Source: Dioscorea cayenensis subsp. rotundata (taxonomy: Eukaryota; Streptophyta; Magnoliopsida; Dioscoreales; Dioscoreaceae). Taken from it: a DNA stretch of 64,000 nt. The stretch lies in assembly GCF_009730915.1 (NCBI RefSeq), contig NC_052475.1, positions 14,291,430-14,355,429 on the forward strand. The letters are read 5' to 3'. Numbering within the stretch: position 1 is the first letter of the stretch; each line of letters starts with the position of its first letter. Under the pieces are notes generated by a model, which was not told the origin of the DNA, ran no database searches, and saw only the letters and a program-made list of their open reading frames with translations. This document shows positions 22,955-34,752 of the stretch, piece after piece. The position numbers and the translations under genes were made by a program.

Positions 22955-24436
22955 CACTACAAGAAAATAGTGATTTCGCTTCACTCATTTCCGGTGGTTT
23001 TATCAAAACAACCACCATGGTTACACATTGTGGCAGTTTATACAGTAGTTCAATAAACAACCCGTACTAACTTTCATTTGGTGGTGGTTTTCGGGTAATA
23101 TTGGTGGCAGTTGTACGTAAACAGCTGAGACGGCTGTGTAATTGGTAGCAGTTGTGTACCAAACAGCCGTAAAGGCTATTATCTAAACAACTGATTGAGC
23201 ACCTTCTCTTTTTCTTTATCCATGTGTTAGGTTTTCCTCCACTGAACCCCCTCTCCCTTTTCTCTCCATTTCTGCCATCGTTCCATTGATTCCATCGATC
23301 CCTTGCTCCTACCAATTTTGATGCCATCGATACATTGTATGAACCATCGATCTCGGCTTTTCTCTCATCTACATAGTGGTATGAAGCCTCTTGTTTCATT
23401 CTTTCTCGTCTTTTCTCTCATCTCCATGGTAAATTGTTCTCCTTATTTGATTCAATTGTTCTTTTAGTCAATTTTTTATGGAAATTTTTATTCAATTGTT
23501 CTTTTTATGGTAGTTAACATCGACCGGGGATCGGACCTCCTGGCCTTCATCATCTGCCTGTCCAGATCCATCCCCCCTTCGATAGAGCAAGCACCTCAAT
23601 CCCTAAGTTAGTCGCTCGTTTCTTCTCAATCTCTTTGAAGAATTCTCCTTCTCGATGCAATACTCGCTTTGAATGTTTGTTGTTATATTGGATGCTTGTA
23701 AGGATTTTTTATTTTATATAATTTGTATGGATAGTTTTAAATCGGATTGGGGATTCTGTAATATATGAATGATACTAAACAACAATATATGATATATTAT
23801 GATACTTGAAAAAAATCAGTGAATGTTTTACTCCAAAAGTCACCACTGCCCCTGGTTATTCAGTAGCTTCATAGGTTTTGCATTAATGATAGTTAACAAT
23901 CTGTGACATAACATGATATTTGAAATAATCCTATGACTTATTTAACCATTATTGAAAGACAAGCTTGTTTTGTGGTGTTGATTAGATGGATTAGTGTCTT
24001 TGATGCTTTGATCGACTTAGAGTAAACATTAGAACAATGGTATTAGTAGGCATAAAGATTATGTTGTGGTTGTAGGTGAATGGTGTGGATTTAACTGAAA
24101 CAATAAGCAAGAAAGTACCTTCCATGGTCTTAACAATTGGAACAATAAGGTTACTTTAGATTAGGTATTATATAATGTGTTTTTGTTTAACATATAGCTT
24201 GGTCAAAGTTTTCAAATCACATTAGATGAACATTTATGTTTCCAAACTATAGTGCTTATTTAATAACTTTGATGTTTAATCAGAATTTTGGGTTTTTATG
24301 TTACATAACATCTTTAGATTCTTGATTGAAAAGTTACAATATTTCACTAGTTTGCCTGCAAATTCTTGAAACAAAAAAATAAGTTCTTAGTTCTTCTTGC
24401 AATCTCTAGGTAAGAATGAAAAGCTGTATAGTATTA

Positions 24437-24439
<3 letters not shown>

Positions 24440-24475
<36 letters not shown>

Positions 24476-24730
24476 AAAAAAAACTTTAATTTAGTCTTAT
24501 GTAAGGACTGAAATTTAGATTTATAAAACATTCAATTAGTAGGAATCAAATATTCACTTGGCAATGAATTTTCCAAAAGAATGGGATGATCTAATCCCAA
24601 TAAATCAAAGTATATATATATATATATATATAAGAGCATCCAAATTTAATTTAGTCTTATGTGAGAACTAAAATTTAGATTTATAAAACCATTCAATTAC
24701 TAGGAATCAAATATTCACTTGGAGGGCCAG
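24440..24730. repeat. AT microsatellites and ~160-bp duplication
   Basis: Two (TA)n runs (about 24441-24473 and 24612-24632) are each followed by the same ~95-bp sequence (aatttagtcttatg...gaatcaaatattcacttgg), starting near 24482 and 24643. The second copy runs straight into the transposase exon at 24721. The duplication lies in an intron of the old transposase. Confidence 0.8.
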
Positions 24731-25483
24731 TATATTGCTGTTGGATGTATCCGATAGAAAGGTACCTAATTGTTAATAACTTTATTTATAATTAATAATA
24801 ACAAAAAATATGTGTTATATAACTATGAATCACATGATGTCTTAGGCACTTGGGACTTTTAAAGTCATATGTGCACAACAAAGCACGTCCAAAGGGATCT
24901 ATTACAGAGTGTTATATAGTAGAAGAAGTTATTACATTTTGTTCGTGATATCTAGATAATATTGAGACAATATGGAATTGACCCAGGCTAGTTGATGAAG
25001 AATCTGTCATTCCCCAACACCCAAATGCTCGAATTGAGGAATTATTTCCATATGTTGGGAAACCAGTTGGTGGTTTTACGAGGTTTACATTATCATCCAT
25101 TAAGCAGCTACAAGCGCATCGACATGTGCTAATAAATTGCCCTACAATTGATTCTTATGTTCAGTGAGTATTATTACTTGTGTGTATGTGTGAATTAGTG
25201 AAGTGGACATTGTTATTAAAATACTACTTTGAACATGATAGACAATTCTGGGCTGTTACAAGACGACATTTATGAAGCCAAAGTAGAAATCCTATTGAGG
25301 TAGATAAGATGGTTCATAGAGAGTTTAATCAATGGTTTACAAATTAAGTAAGTATTATCTCTATATATACATTGAATTTTAATTGACATATCTATCTAAA
25401 TTAATGCACATTTGCCTTTAGATCAATCGAGAACGTGAGGTGCTCTCAGATATAGATAAGAGTTTGTTCATGGCTCTTGTGTA
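24721..25483 (+). pseudogene. CACTA transposase relic, DUF4218 region
   Basis: GPVYCCWMYPIERYL (24727-24764) continues after an apparent intron (about 24765-24840) with LKSYVHNKARPKGSITECYI, VEEVITFC and YLDNIETIWN. This is the conserved DUF4218 block of CACTA TNP2 proteins. Later pieces read RIEELFPYVGKPVGGFTRFT and QFWAVTRRHL. Stop codons interrupt it after TFCS, in IWN*PR and after RRHL. The catalytic domain upstream is gone. Confidence 0.8.
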
Positions 25484-26060
25484 GTGACCAATTAAACAAG
25501 CAAAAAGATACACGACATTCGATGTCAATGGATACAAATTTCATACTTTGGAATGTGATAGAGGATTAAACACACAGAATAGTGGTGTTTCCGACACATT
25601 TGGAACAAGGAGTTACTCTAGCAATAGCGATGTTAACATGCAGTATCGAGGTGTGCCGTATTATGGAAAATTAGTTGACATCATTGATCTTAATTACAAT
25701 GGAATGTTTACGATGACTTTTTTCAAGTGTGAGTGGGCCCACACAACTCATTCTAGAGGTTTAAAAACTGATACATTTGGTTTTACCTCAATTATTTTTG
25801 CAAGACCTATACATACTGGGGTGATTGAAGATGATGAGTTGTACATTAAAGCTTCTGAGGCACATATGGTATTCTATGTTGATGATCAAAAGGAAAAAGA
25901 GTGGTTCATACCAATACATCTGAAACCTAGATATTTGTACGATATGGGCAAGGATGATTTAGAAACCATGGCCAATATTGAAGCTTATCCGTCACAAAAT
26001 CTAGAAAGCTTATTTCCTGATGAAGATATACATTTACCTTTGAGTCGAGATGATGTATGA
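25484..26060 (+). pseudogene. CACTA transposase relic, DUF4216 region
   Basis: An upstream in-frame part, KQAKRYTTFDVNGYKFHT, joins the open stretch 25548-26060. The stretch contains YYGKLVDIIDLNYNGMFTM, VFFKCEW-like TFFKCEWAHTTHSRGLK, DTFGFTSIIFARPIHTGV and QEKEWFIPIHLKPRYLYDM-like sequence. These are the signature blocks of DUF4216 at the C terminus of TNP2. It is the best preserved part of the element, open for 170 codons to a normal stop. Confidence 0.85.
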
Positions 26061-26227
26061 TCTTCATAATTTGCAATCCTCAAATATTGGATAACATTTT
26101 GAAGCTGAAAAACAATATTTAAATAATTATTTGACACTAATTGGTAATTATTAGCTTGTATATGTACTTATTCTTATATTTTATTTTTCATCAAACTAAT
26201 AAATTGATTATGTTAGTTATTTGTAGT

Positions 26228-27835
26228 ATGCCGAGGACAAAAAGATACATCACGACAAGTCATTCAACAGAGGACTAAAATCATTCTATAGGCCCATTTA
26301 CATTTATGCCAACACCACAGATTAATGCACAAGTTGAAGAAGATGGTCCTCAGATTAATGCACAAGTTCAAGAAGATGGTTTTGTGCATTAATCAGCAGT
26401 TGAAAGAGATGAACCTTAACTTGTTAAGGGTTATAAAAGGAGTACAAGAACATGGGACGTGAAAATTAGAGGTGATTAATCTATATACATGTATATATAT
26501 AATTTATTTGATATTTATATATTGCATGGTATCAAAGTTATAGGTATTTAAATGCTATAAATAATAATTACATATACTATATGTGGTCTCATTTTCTGTA
26601 AATGGAAGATGGCAATGGGGAAGTGAAGCATCAAAAAATGCGAGCAATTGACAAATACTCTCTTCCACCAGGAGAGAAAGTTGTTGTGGAATGGAATTCC
26701 TGAAATCAACCTGTTGAATTATCGAGAGGTATGCTTGCTCAATTTGCTAGGCCACATTGCAAGCAATTGTCAGAATTTTCCTATTGGATATGATAAGTGG
26801 CAAAAGATTCCAGAGTGCTATAAAGATCAAGTATGGAACAATATTATAAAGGTATCTAGTGTTATTTATGATTACCATGTTATAGGTTATATTTTTTGCT
26901 ACATTTGATAGTTTTGTATTAATGTATTTATTTATTTGTAGACAAAATTGGAGGTCAATGATGATGGACATAAGCGATATATTTTCGAAAGCTTAGCCAA
27001 AAAATGGCGAGACAATCGATACAACTTATATAACTAGATGAAATGTGATCCCGATGGGCCTCATGAAGGCAATATAGCAAGGAAATCTCCAGTGACTCTT
27101 TGGAGCAATGGGTTGCTTTTATGGATTATAGAGCTCGGCCTGACATAAAGGTGATATCCAATAAAAAAAATTGATAGTTGTATTATTGTTTCCCTTTTAA
27201 TGTTTAAATTACACTTTGCACGCAAAAGCAGAACCAAATACTATAAATCGACCCACCAAACAATGCCTCACACATTAGGTTCAAAGTCCATTTCCCGACT
27301 GGAAAATGAGATGGCTATTAATTTCTTCTTTTGAGTAGTTTTAATAATGTTTATTAATTATGTCACAACATTACTTACATTTTAAACAACTTTAATTCTT
27401 GATAGGAAAAGCAACTTCGTTGGTCTATTACAAGAGCTGAATTATTTCAGGCAAGCCATACAACATCCGATGGGTCTTTTGTAAATGAAGAAGCAAGGCA
27501 TAATCATGTAAGTTTAATACTGATACATATGATGTGTTTCATGATTTTATGACATGTGTTTTTATGAAAAACTCTATTACTTTATTTTACAGGAAGATCT
27601 AATTACTCGAACTCAAGGATCAATTGAAAATGAAGCATTTAATAGTGTTTTTGGGAAAGAACACCCAAGGTATGTTCGAGGTATGGGACTTGGAGTTGTC
27701 CCAAGTCAAGTGTATGGATCATCTTCTAGCTCGAGTAGGAGGAATGAAGCTAGTTGGGACACACAAGCTGAATTCATTGAGCTAAAGGAAACTGTGCAAC
27801 TCTTAAGGCAACAAGTGAAAGAAAACGAACAGTGA
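26228..27835 (+). pseudogene. CACTA second protein relic, Transposase_24 type
   Basis: Exon-like blocks read NFPIGYDKWQKIPECYKDQVW, then KRYIFESLAKKWRDNRYNLY, then KQLRWSITRAELFQASHTTS and DGSFVNEEARH. The last block (27554-27835) reads SVFGKEHPRYVRGMGLGVVP and ends in a leucine/glutamine-rich coiled coil (TVQLLRQQVKENEQ). The order is that of the plant Transposase_24 (PF03004) family, the TNPA-like DNA-binding partner of TNP2. Stops occur at LYN*M and near 27150. A 36-bp direct repeat (about 26319-26383; QINAQVEEDG repeated) precedes it. Confidence 0.8.
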
Positions 27836-28100
27836 TTTTAGCAACAAATGTCAATTCTTACCCAACAAGTGGCATGCCAAAATCAAAACATAGCAACTAA
27901 TCAGGTTTTATTTAAATTTATGTTTTTAGAGTTATTGTTTGGTAAAATTGTGTTGATTAGGTTAGTGTTAATGGTTACAATTATAGGAATTTAGTATATT
28001 CTTCATATTTGATATGGAAATTGCTTTGCAATAGGAAAATGTGGGGTCACCAATTATTGGAAGACGTTTATCGTAGGGTAGTCACATGGCTAATTGCATA

Positions 28101-29169
28101 CAAAATTCAGATGAATCTATATAGGTCAAATGTGATGGTAAGTTAACTAAGTCCTTGATACTCTATTTTTCAATTTGAAGTATAAAATTATACTAGTTCA
28201 CTGTTTGTACTTCGAATAAAATTATACTCTGTTTTGTGTAAATTTAGTTCATTGTTTTATTAATCCATCATATAAATTCAGTTTTAGATCCACAGAAGAG
28301 GGATTTGATCTTGCTTCCAATTCTTTGAGTTCTTTATCGACCCTTGGTTCCATTGTTTATATCTTCACGTGGTTCTTCTTGTTCATACTGTCTTTCATTT
28401 GTTTCTATTTGGATTGAAGGAAAATTAAATTTGAAAACCCAATTCTTGTTGGTGTTTTGTTGAAGTTTGCGGTTAGTTAACTATAACTATAATTGAATTT
28501 TAGCAGGTTACCCTTAGGAGACAATATTATCGCATATCAAAAAACTTGGTTAGGTTCTTTGTTGTTATGGTTAAGTTTAGTCATGATTAGTGCCTTAACA
28601 TGAGAAGTCTGATGGCACTTTTATGAATTTTGTTCTGATATCTTAAGGCCAGCCAATGCATTTGGCAAAACAAACTTGGTTTCACATTTTGTGCTTTAAA
28701 AGTTTCTGTTCGCATTTGATATTTTTTTTCATTCATTCTTCTTTTCTTTTCTATTCTTGTGAGAAGTGAAATCGGTATTTAGCTTAAATGTTGGTAAGAA
28801 TTATATTTGCAATCTTTTCTTCTTATGGTGCTTGGGTAAGATGAGGCCCTAATTTCTGGCAGGAATACAGGTTGGAAAAATCCTTGTTAAGACATCTTAC
28901 TTTTGGTATTTTCTACTTTTTCCTTAAAAATTGTGTAATAGTGATATAGATCCTCGAAGATGATTGTAGATGGAGAAAATACAGGCAAAAGGCTGTGAAA
29001 AACAACCTCTTTCTCTTTTCCTTTCATCTTGATGGCTTTCAGAGTTCATTTCTCAACTACTGCCATGCCCTTTCTTCTTCTCTTTGTCTTTCAGGTCATC
29101 TCTCTATCTCTCTCTGTTTTTCTTTAAGGTAGCATTTTGAGTTTTTTTAATTTTATGTTTTGATTTTCA
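28101..29169. other. non-coding, no feature seen
   Basis: T-rich DNA with intron-like character. Parts may be the tail of the CACTA element or the intron sequence carried with the MAP70 fragment that follows. No conserved coding segment was recognised. Confidence 0.4.
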
Positions 29170-29486
29170 GGTCAAAACAACAACCATTGAGAAAATGGAT
29201 GTGATGATCATGACAATATGGTTTCAGGTTTCCTTTTTGACAGACTTCAAAAAAAGATTATCAAACTGAGAAAATCACAGTAAGAGAAAGATGAAGTGTT
29301 GATTGCTTAAGAATATGAGATCGAGGTAGTTCTTAAAGATACACCATTTCTTTTTAAGTTTTGAACATGAGGTCAGTTGATATAATGATACTTTGCAGAT
29401 GCTTCTTAGAAAGATTGATGCACTAACAAGAAAGACTAAAGAAGTAGAAATAATTAAGTTGCAAAACTAATAAGAAAACAACAACA
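29170..29486 (+). pseudogene. MAP70-like gene fragment
   Basis: After an acceptor (ttttcag) the frame gives NMVSGFLFDRLQKKIIKLRK, a stop, then EKDEVLIA, a stop, and EYEIE up to a donor at about 29334. A second exon (from about 29399) reads MLLRKIDALTRKTKEVE. This parallels the coiled-coil segment of plant microtubule-associated protein 70 (LYDRLQKEVI.LRKA..EKD...IEMLAKKVDTLTKAMEVE). The intron is kept, so the copy came from genomic DNA. Two stops make it non-functional. Confidence 0.55.
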
Positions 29487-29824
29487 AAAAGAGCAACCAT
29501 ATAGAAAGGTAATTACATCATTATGTTGAGATCATTCATAGAATTTAAGTGCGTTTGATTTGAAAAATCACTTTTAACATGCATGTTTGATTGGAGATGT
29601 CTCTTCTATTGATGTGATCAAACTTCATTAGTTTTTTTTTTTAATAAGATGTCTCAATTATCTTATTAGCATGCATGTAAAGTTTTCAATGAGTTAAAAT
29701 TTAATGTAAGCAGGCAACAAGGCATCATAGTAGGTAGATAAGAAGCTACAATTGGCACAAATTTCTTTATTTTTCCCAAACTTTGCATGCATGAATAGGT
29801 CTCTAAGTATCTTGGATTCATTGT

Positions 29825-31357
29825 AAACAGCAGGGAGAAACAATGTCCGGGCATAACACCTCTCTAAGGTTATAAAGCATAGGACAAAGGTTGTTTAAAT
29901 ATGCAATCCTATTTGAATTGAAAGGTTTTAGAATTATACTAAATCTTGATTTCTTAGGTGAAGAGTAACTGAATAGGTGCAGAGGTAATATACACATCCA
30001 CACAATTGCATTAACATTCCATGAAATCTTACTATGAGCTAATGACAATATCTTAAGTAGATAATCTCCCCTGTAGAGAGAGATTATCTCTAATCCGAAT
30101 AAAAAGTAGAGATGTGATTTCTCCTAAAATCTACTACACATGATTGCAAAGAGTACGGAGATTATCCTAACTCACTCTAAAGGATTGCAGGAGATAAAGT
30201 CTCCAAAGTACCCTAACCAGAGGCACACTCACTATCCTCTCGAATTACAGACATGTCTATACTAGGTGGAAATTTCTTTCCGTCACAAAGCACATCAGAC
30301 GTATGAAAACTTGGGGTGCTCTTGCCACAGTAGTAATCATTCGATAAAGAACACGTAATTAGACTCAAATAGAGATGATTGCAATTAAGAAAATAATTAA
30401 AGCATCAAAGATCCAACAACCAATGGCAATAAAATAAACCCTAGAGTTTAACTATGCCCAAACATTTACAAATTAACCCTCCATTAATGGAGGCTAAGAA
30501 TGCAAGATACAAAGAGTAGAAGGAAACATGAAGGACATGAAAACCACCTTCTCAATTGCTTCAATGAAGAATCACTGAAGAAACCCTCGATGAGCTTCCA
30601 TGCACATTGCTAAGGCGAGCTTGATGGCTACGACTTCCAATCACCTTAAATGTGAATCTAAATCTCCCTTAAAATTGCCCCTTGAGTGCTGGATATTCAT
30701 CTCATTTTTTCCCTAACATCATCTCCAAGAATCGTCCAAAAGAAAAAAAATAGAATGCCCTAAAAATCGTCATTAGTTCTATTTATACCCAATTGCTTAC
30801 TAGCATAAGCACATAGCCTTCAGAGAGTTGGAGAAGATAGTCATGAGCCTTACGAGACCACTTACGACCTTAAGTCACGTCCGCAATGTCTTCTGCTTGT
30901 GTTGTGGTCTAGCTTATGGCCGTAAGTGCTGAATTGTAAACTTCACTGTATTGCTTCTTGCGACTGCCCTTACGGGCATATGCTGTGGTCGTAAATTCCT
31001 CTGGATGGTATTTACGAGCATAAGTCTTGCTCGTAAGGTTCTCTGATTTGGCTCTGAATCCTCCCTTACTGCCGGTAAGGTTCTTTGTAATCTACTTACG
31101 GTTGTAAGGTTAACCATAAGCTGCCCGTAAGAGACTTAGTTTGCCTTATCCTTTTTCAAATGATGCCGAGAAAGCTCCAACTGATTCATTTAAGGTCTGG
31201 AATTCTTCCTTTGGCTCTCTCTCATCTTGAAGTGTTGTCCTAAGGTTGAGAATGTAAAACACACTAGATTTAGCATCGAATTCCACAATATAGTTTTAAT
31301 ACATGCTGAATGAGTGCACAAAATGATATAAAATACATGAACATTGTACACTCATCA
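29825..31357 (-). mobile_element. LTR copy, minus strand, truncated
   Basis: Read on the minus strand it begins at 31357 with TGATGAGTGTACAATG, a TG-start LTR head. It then has repeated cttacgg...gtaag phrases, ctccattaatggagg, gggtactttggag and, near 29860, aacaacctttgtccta. The sequence from 31140 to 29830 is homologous, in the opposite orientation, to 31560-32400. The end that should carry the ...TCA terminus is missing. No target duplication was found. Confidence 0.65.
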
Positions 31358-32592
31358 ACCCCATAGAGGAGGCCACACACCCACCATCCCATGATGTGCA
31401 GCCTGGTGTGCGGCCTGTATAGGAGACTGCACATCCACTAACCCAAGGTGTACGGCCGGGTGCATGGCCGTAAGGAGGCCATACAGCCTGCACACATTTA
31501 GGACTCCCGCTACATTCTCCAAAGGGTTCACGAAGTCTCACCAAGCTAAAAACAAAAAAATTTGACTAAAGCATCGAGTCAACACACAAGAAAAGACCGA
31601 AATACTACACTATGTGTCATCTTTGGAAGGTTCTTGGGAAGATTCCATGGCAATCTTAACAGTGCAATCGAGAAGGGGGTTTCTATGCTTTCATTTATTC
31701 TTATTGCGCCTTATGAATTGTATTATCGTTCTCCATTAATGGAGAACTAATTTTATAGATGCTTAGGGGTAGATGAACTCTAGGATTTGATCTATTTTTA
31801 TATTGGTTGTTGATCTTTATTCTTTAATTATTTTCTAATTACAATCTATATTATTTGAATTCAATTGCGTGTTATCAATGTCTTGAATGCTATTGAGGTT
31901 AAAATCCTAGTTTCATGTATGATTTTCTTGTGTGATGAGTTGAAAGACACACCTAGCATAGGCATGCCATGATTGGAGGGGATTATGGGTAAGCCTAGAA
32001 ATAGGGTACTTTGGAGTTAATAGTTCTCCTCCCATAATCCTCCCAAGTAAATTAGCAAGTAATTTCATGCTCTTTGCAATCATAGGGAATAGATTTTAGG
32101 AGAAATTGTGTTTCTATTCTGTATGAGATTAGGGGCAATCACTTTGCAAGAAGGGTTGTCTACTTATTGAATTCTTGTTAATTCACATTGAGATTTCATA
32201 GAGTGCAATTCATTAGTGGGGTATCTGTATCAGCACTGTACTGGATTATTTAATAATTACCCTTGCAAGAGGTGGTAGTATACATTAGGATTTCTCTTTG
32301 ATTCAAATAGGATTGCTAACTAACAACCTTTGTCCTAGGCTTATCAAACCCTAGAGGGATTTTATGGCCTAGCATCCTATTTTCCCTTGCTTTTTTCGAC
32401 TGATTATATTTTCATATTCTTGATTTTAGTTTTTGTTCTTCTTTTCATGTTCACACATCACAACTTTTGGTAGGCTAGTTTTTAAAGTTAGGATTAGTAT
32501 TAGGACTCTCTATTTTCCCTGTGGATTGATAACCTGCTCTTGAGCACACTTTACTACTTGATCGGAGCGTATATTTGTGTCTCCTATCAAAT
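31358..32592 (+). mobile_element. LTR copy, plus strand, 5'-truncated
   Basis: It shares ctccattaatggag, ttttaggagaaat, gggtactttggag and aacaacctttgtccta with the neighbouring inverted copy. It ends at 32592 in gtatatttgtgtctcctatca, close in layout to the LTR end at 63830. The head is replaced by the start of the other copy, so the two lie head to head. The segment 31370-31500 is rich in repeated gtgcggcc / ggccgtaagg motifs. A Copia gag relic starts at once after the end. Confidence 0.6.
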
Positions 32593-32593
32593 A

Positions 32594-33107
32594 GCTACAA
32601 AATCAAACTTTGTATCCAAGGATCTCAAAATCTTCTCTATTACATGAACAATATCTATAACTTCACCATTCCTCCTTATTTGTTGAACAATTGAAATAAT
32701 CTTTGAAAAATACTTTGATATAAACTCAAAAGCCTCTTAATACAATCCTTCCAACAATGTCCTCAAGGTTTTTTGGTGGATCTTCTCTACTTTATTTACT
32801 CTTCCAAATGCTTGATGAAGAAGTTTCCACACTTCTTTTGATGTCTTTGTGGCAACAATCAACTTAAACATGGCATAATAAAGACCTTGGTATATGGTAA
32901 ACAATGCTCATGTTTCTTTGCTCGATTTCTTAACCTCTAATTTTCTTCTCTGCTCATGTTCTCTTGCTTTGCTATTGATGGTTTATTATAGCCATCTTCA
33001 AAGAGTTCTTATACATCTAAGGAACCCAAAAGAGCCTTCATTTGAATACACTAGATGTTATAATTCTCATTTGTCAATTTTGGAACTATGGTGTTGGTTG
33101 AGGCCAT
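32594..33107 (-). pseudogene. Copia gag (UBN2-type) relic
   Basis: On the minus strand the ATG at 33107 opens MASTNTIVPKLTNENYNI and is soon stopped. It continues IQMKALLGSLDV*ELFEDGY, LIVATKTSKEVWKLLHQAFG, KVEKIHQKTLRTLLEGLY and IVHVIEKILRSLDTKFDFV. These are the conserved blocks of the gag of Ty1-copia elements (UBN2 domain). At least two stops replace tryptophan codons (NYNI*, DV*E). It is cut off at 32594 by the adjacent LTR. Confidence 0.85.
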
Positions 33108-33117
33108 GGATCTATTT

Positions 33118-33130
33118 GGCTCTGATACCA
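33118..33130 (-). other. Copia primer-binding site
   Basis: TGGTATCAGAGCC on the minus strand is the standard primer-binding site complementary to initiator methionine tRNA. It lies 2 bases from the LTR end (CCTCCAACA) and 11 bases upstream of the gag ATG. Confidence 0.9.
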
Positions 33131-33132
33131 TT

Positions 33133-33535
33133 TGTTGGAGGTGTAGTTGTATCAATGTGTAACGCTAGCTCAAAGAAATTAAAAGTAAAAAACTAGGAAA
33201 AAGCAGAAATATCTTTTATATATTCTTAACTTCTTTACTTCTTATTTTGTTACAAACCACATAACCCTTAGCCAATATATAAGCTATACAATAACTTTCC
33301 ACATTCCATTCTAACTCCCTCATTAATTATTAATTTAATATACCTCGTTATCATCCCACAACCTTTTCATATTTTAAAACAACATTAAAACCTATGTGAT
33401 TATTCCAAGACTACCTATTCCATTTCTCAACACAAATTAAAAGCTTCAAACTTTGACTTGCTAACTCCAAGAACAACTAAAAACAAGTTTAATTTCCATC
33501 AAAATGAACAATAACAAACCCCACAACTTATCTAC
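33133..33535 (-). mobile_element. Copia 5' LTR (approximate right end)
   Basis: The LTR begins (plus-strand view) at TGTTGGAGG, the complement of a ...CCTCCAACA terminus. On the minus strand it has a tatatattgg TATA-like box at about 33275-33285. The outer end was not pinned down; 33535 is an estimate. No second LTR was found, so this is a truncated element. Confidence 0.6.
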
Positions 33536-34752
33536 AAAAGTTGCAGTTTAGAAGATATAGGGGCAAACATGACTACGTGTAGAATGTTGTCCCAAAAACA
33601 AGAAACATCGGGCAAAATATTTTTGTAGGTTCATCTTAAACTTTGTCCATAGAAGAAACTAAAATCATTACAGAAACACCTGTAAACAATAATATGGGAA
33701 CCAAAGGAAAATATTTCTTTACTTAAAGATTAACAAGCAATGTTTGGGTGACAACTTTTCACTTCTTTCCTTCAAACAGTTATTTGCTTTCATTAGAAAA
33801 CAAAAACTATTACACGAGAAAGTAATTTTTTAAAACAAAGTTTATATGCACTCGTAGATTAGAAGATTGTTGTTGAAAAAAGAAAACACACAACATTATT
33901 TCATAGCAAAGGCAATAAATGAAAAGAAAAACATCATTGAACAAATTAAGAGATTTCCCAACTAAAAAGAAACAAGAATCATGAAAAGGAACCCTTTCCC
34001 TCAAATCCTAAATCCGGTAAAACAACAGTTAATTTTGCATGAGTTCAATGTGTTGGATACTAACGGAAACATTGAACACCTTTAATGTGATAACAACTAA
34101 AACCCTTACATGTACTTACTTTTGTTAGTAGAACTCCTAGCAGAGGATTTCTGAATCTTAGCACCTCTCCACCAAGTAATCAAACAAGAAAAAAAAAGAA
34201 GGCATGTTCCTTTGCTTTCTATAAGGTAAGTTTGGATAGACACAAAGGAAAGGTACGATGATCACACAAACTCTATGAGGGATTAGATGGGATCAGGGAA
34301 TTCTATTGTTGAGATCCTAGATAAGCTTAATCATATATATATATATATATATATATATTCAACTTCTAGGATCTAATTACAATACATTTCTAATTTTTAG
34401 AAACCCATTTTTAGAGGGGTTTCTAAAGAACCGCTTCTATAATCGTGTAATGTTTTTTAATATCAACCTATGTAGCCAGTTTAACAAAATCAGCTCTGAT
34501 TTTAATTAATAAAAATAAATCACACACACTCTTTCTCCAGCACTCACTCTCTCCCTCTCTCCCTTTCCCCAGCACTCACTCACGTACTCTTTCCTCCTTC
34601 CCTGATCCATCTCCATTCCCCTCTTCATCATTGACGAGGCATTTAGATCATTCCTCTGAGTATCACAAACCAGGCTCCCCATCGCCTGATTAGGGTTTCT
34701 TCTCTATCGCTCTTCGTCTCAGCTCGAGATCCAACTCTCGCGCTCTTCAATC
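33536..34752. other. AT-rich DNA with TA microsatellite
   Basis: No gene was recognised. A (TA)n run lies at 34336-34358. The segment 34400-34445 (gaaacccatttttagaggggtttctaaagaaccgcttct...) has short inverted motifs like CACTA subterminal repeats. From about 34530 a CT-rich stretch like a 5' leader precedes the pectinesterase fragment. Confidence 0.4.

Larger units (their letters stand above)
22955..28100 (+). mobile_element. CACTA (En/Spm) deletion derivative
   Basis: The left end reads CACTACAAGAAAATAGTGAT, the classic CACTA terminus, followed by subterminal motifs repeated in both directions (ggtggttttatcaaaac, accaccatgg, gtggcagttg..., agctgagacggctg). Inside, in the same orientation, lie relics of the TNP2 C-terminal region (DUF4218 and DUF4216 domains) and of a second protein of Transposase_24 type. 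The catalytic DDE domain of TNP2 that should precede DUF4218 is missing. No right end (TTTTCTTGTAGTG) was found before 34 kb, so the right boundary given is only the last recognisable coding part. Confidence 0.75.

Noticed and set aside
22955..34400. One large CACTA element spanning the MAP70 fragment, LTRs and Copia relic
   Set aside because: No matching right end or 3-bp duplication was found, so the extent cannot be supported.
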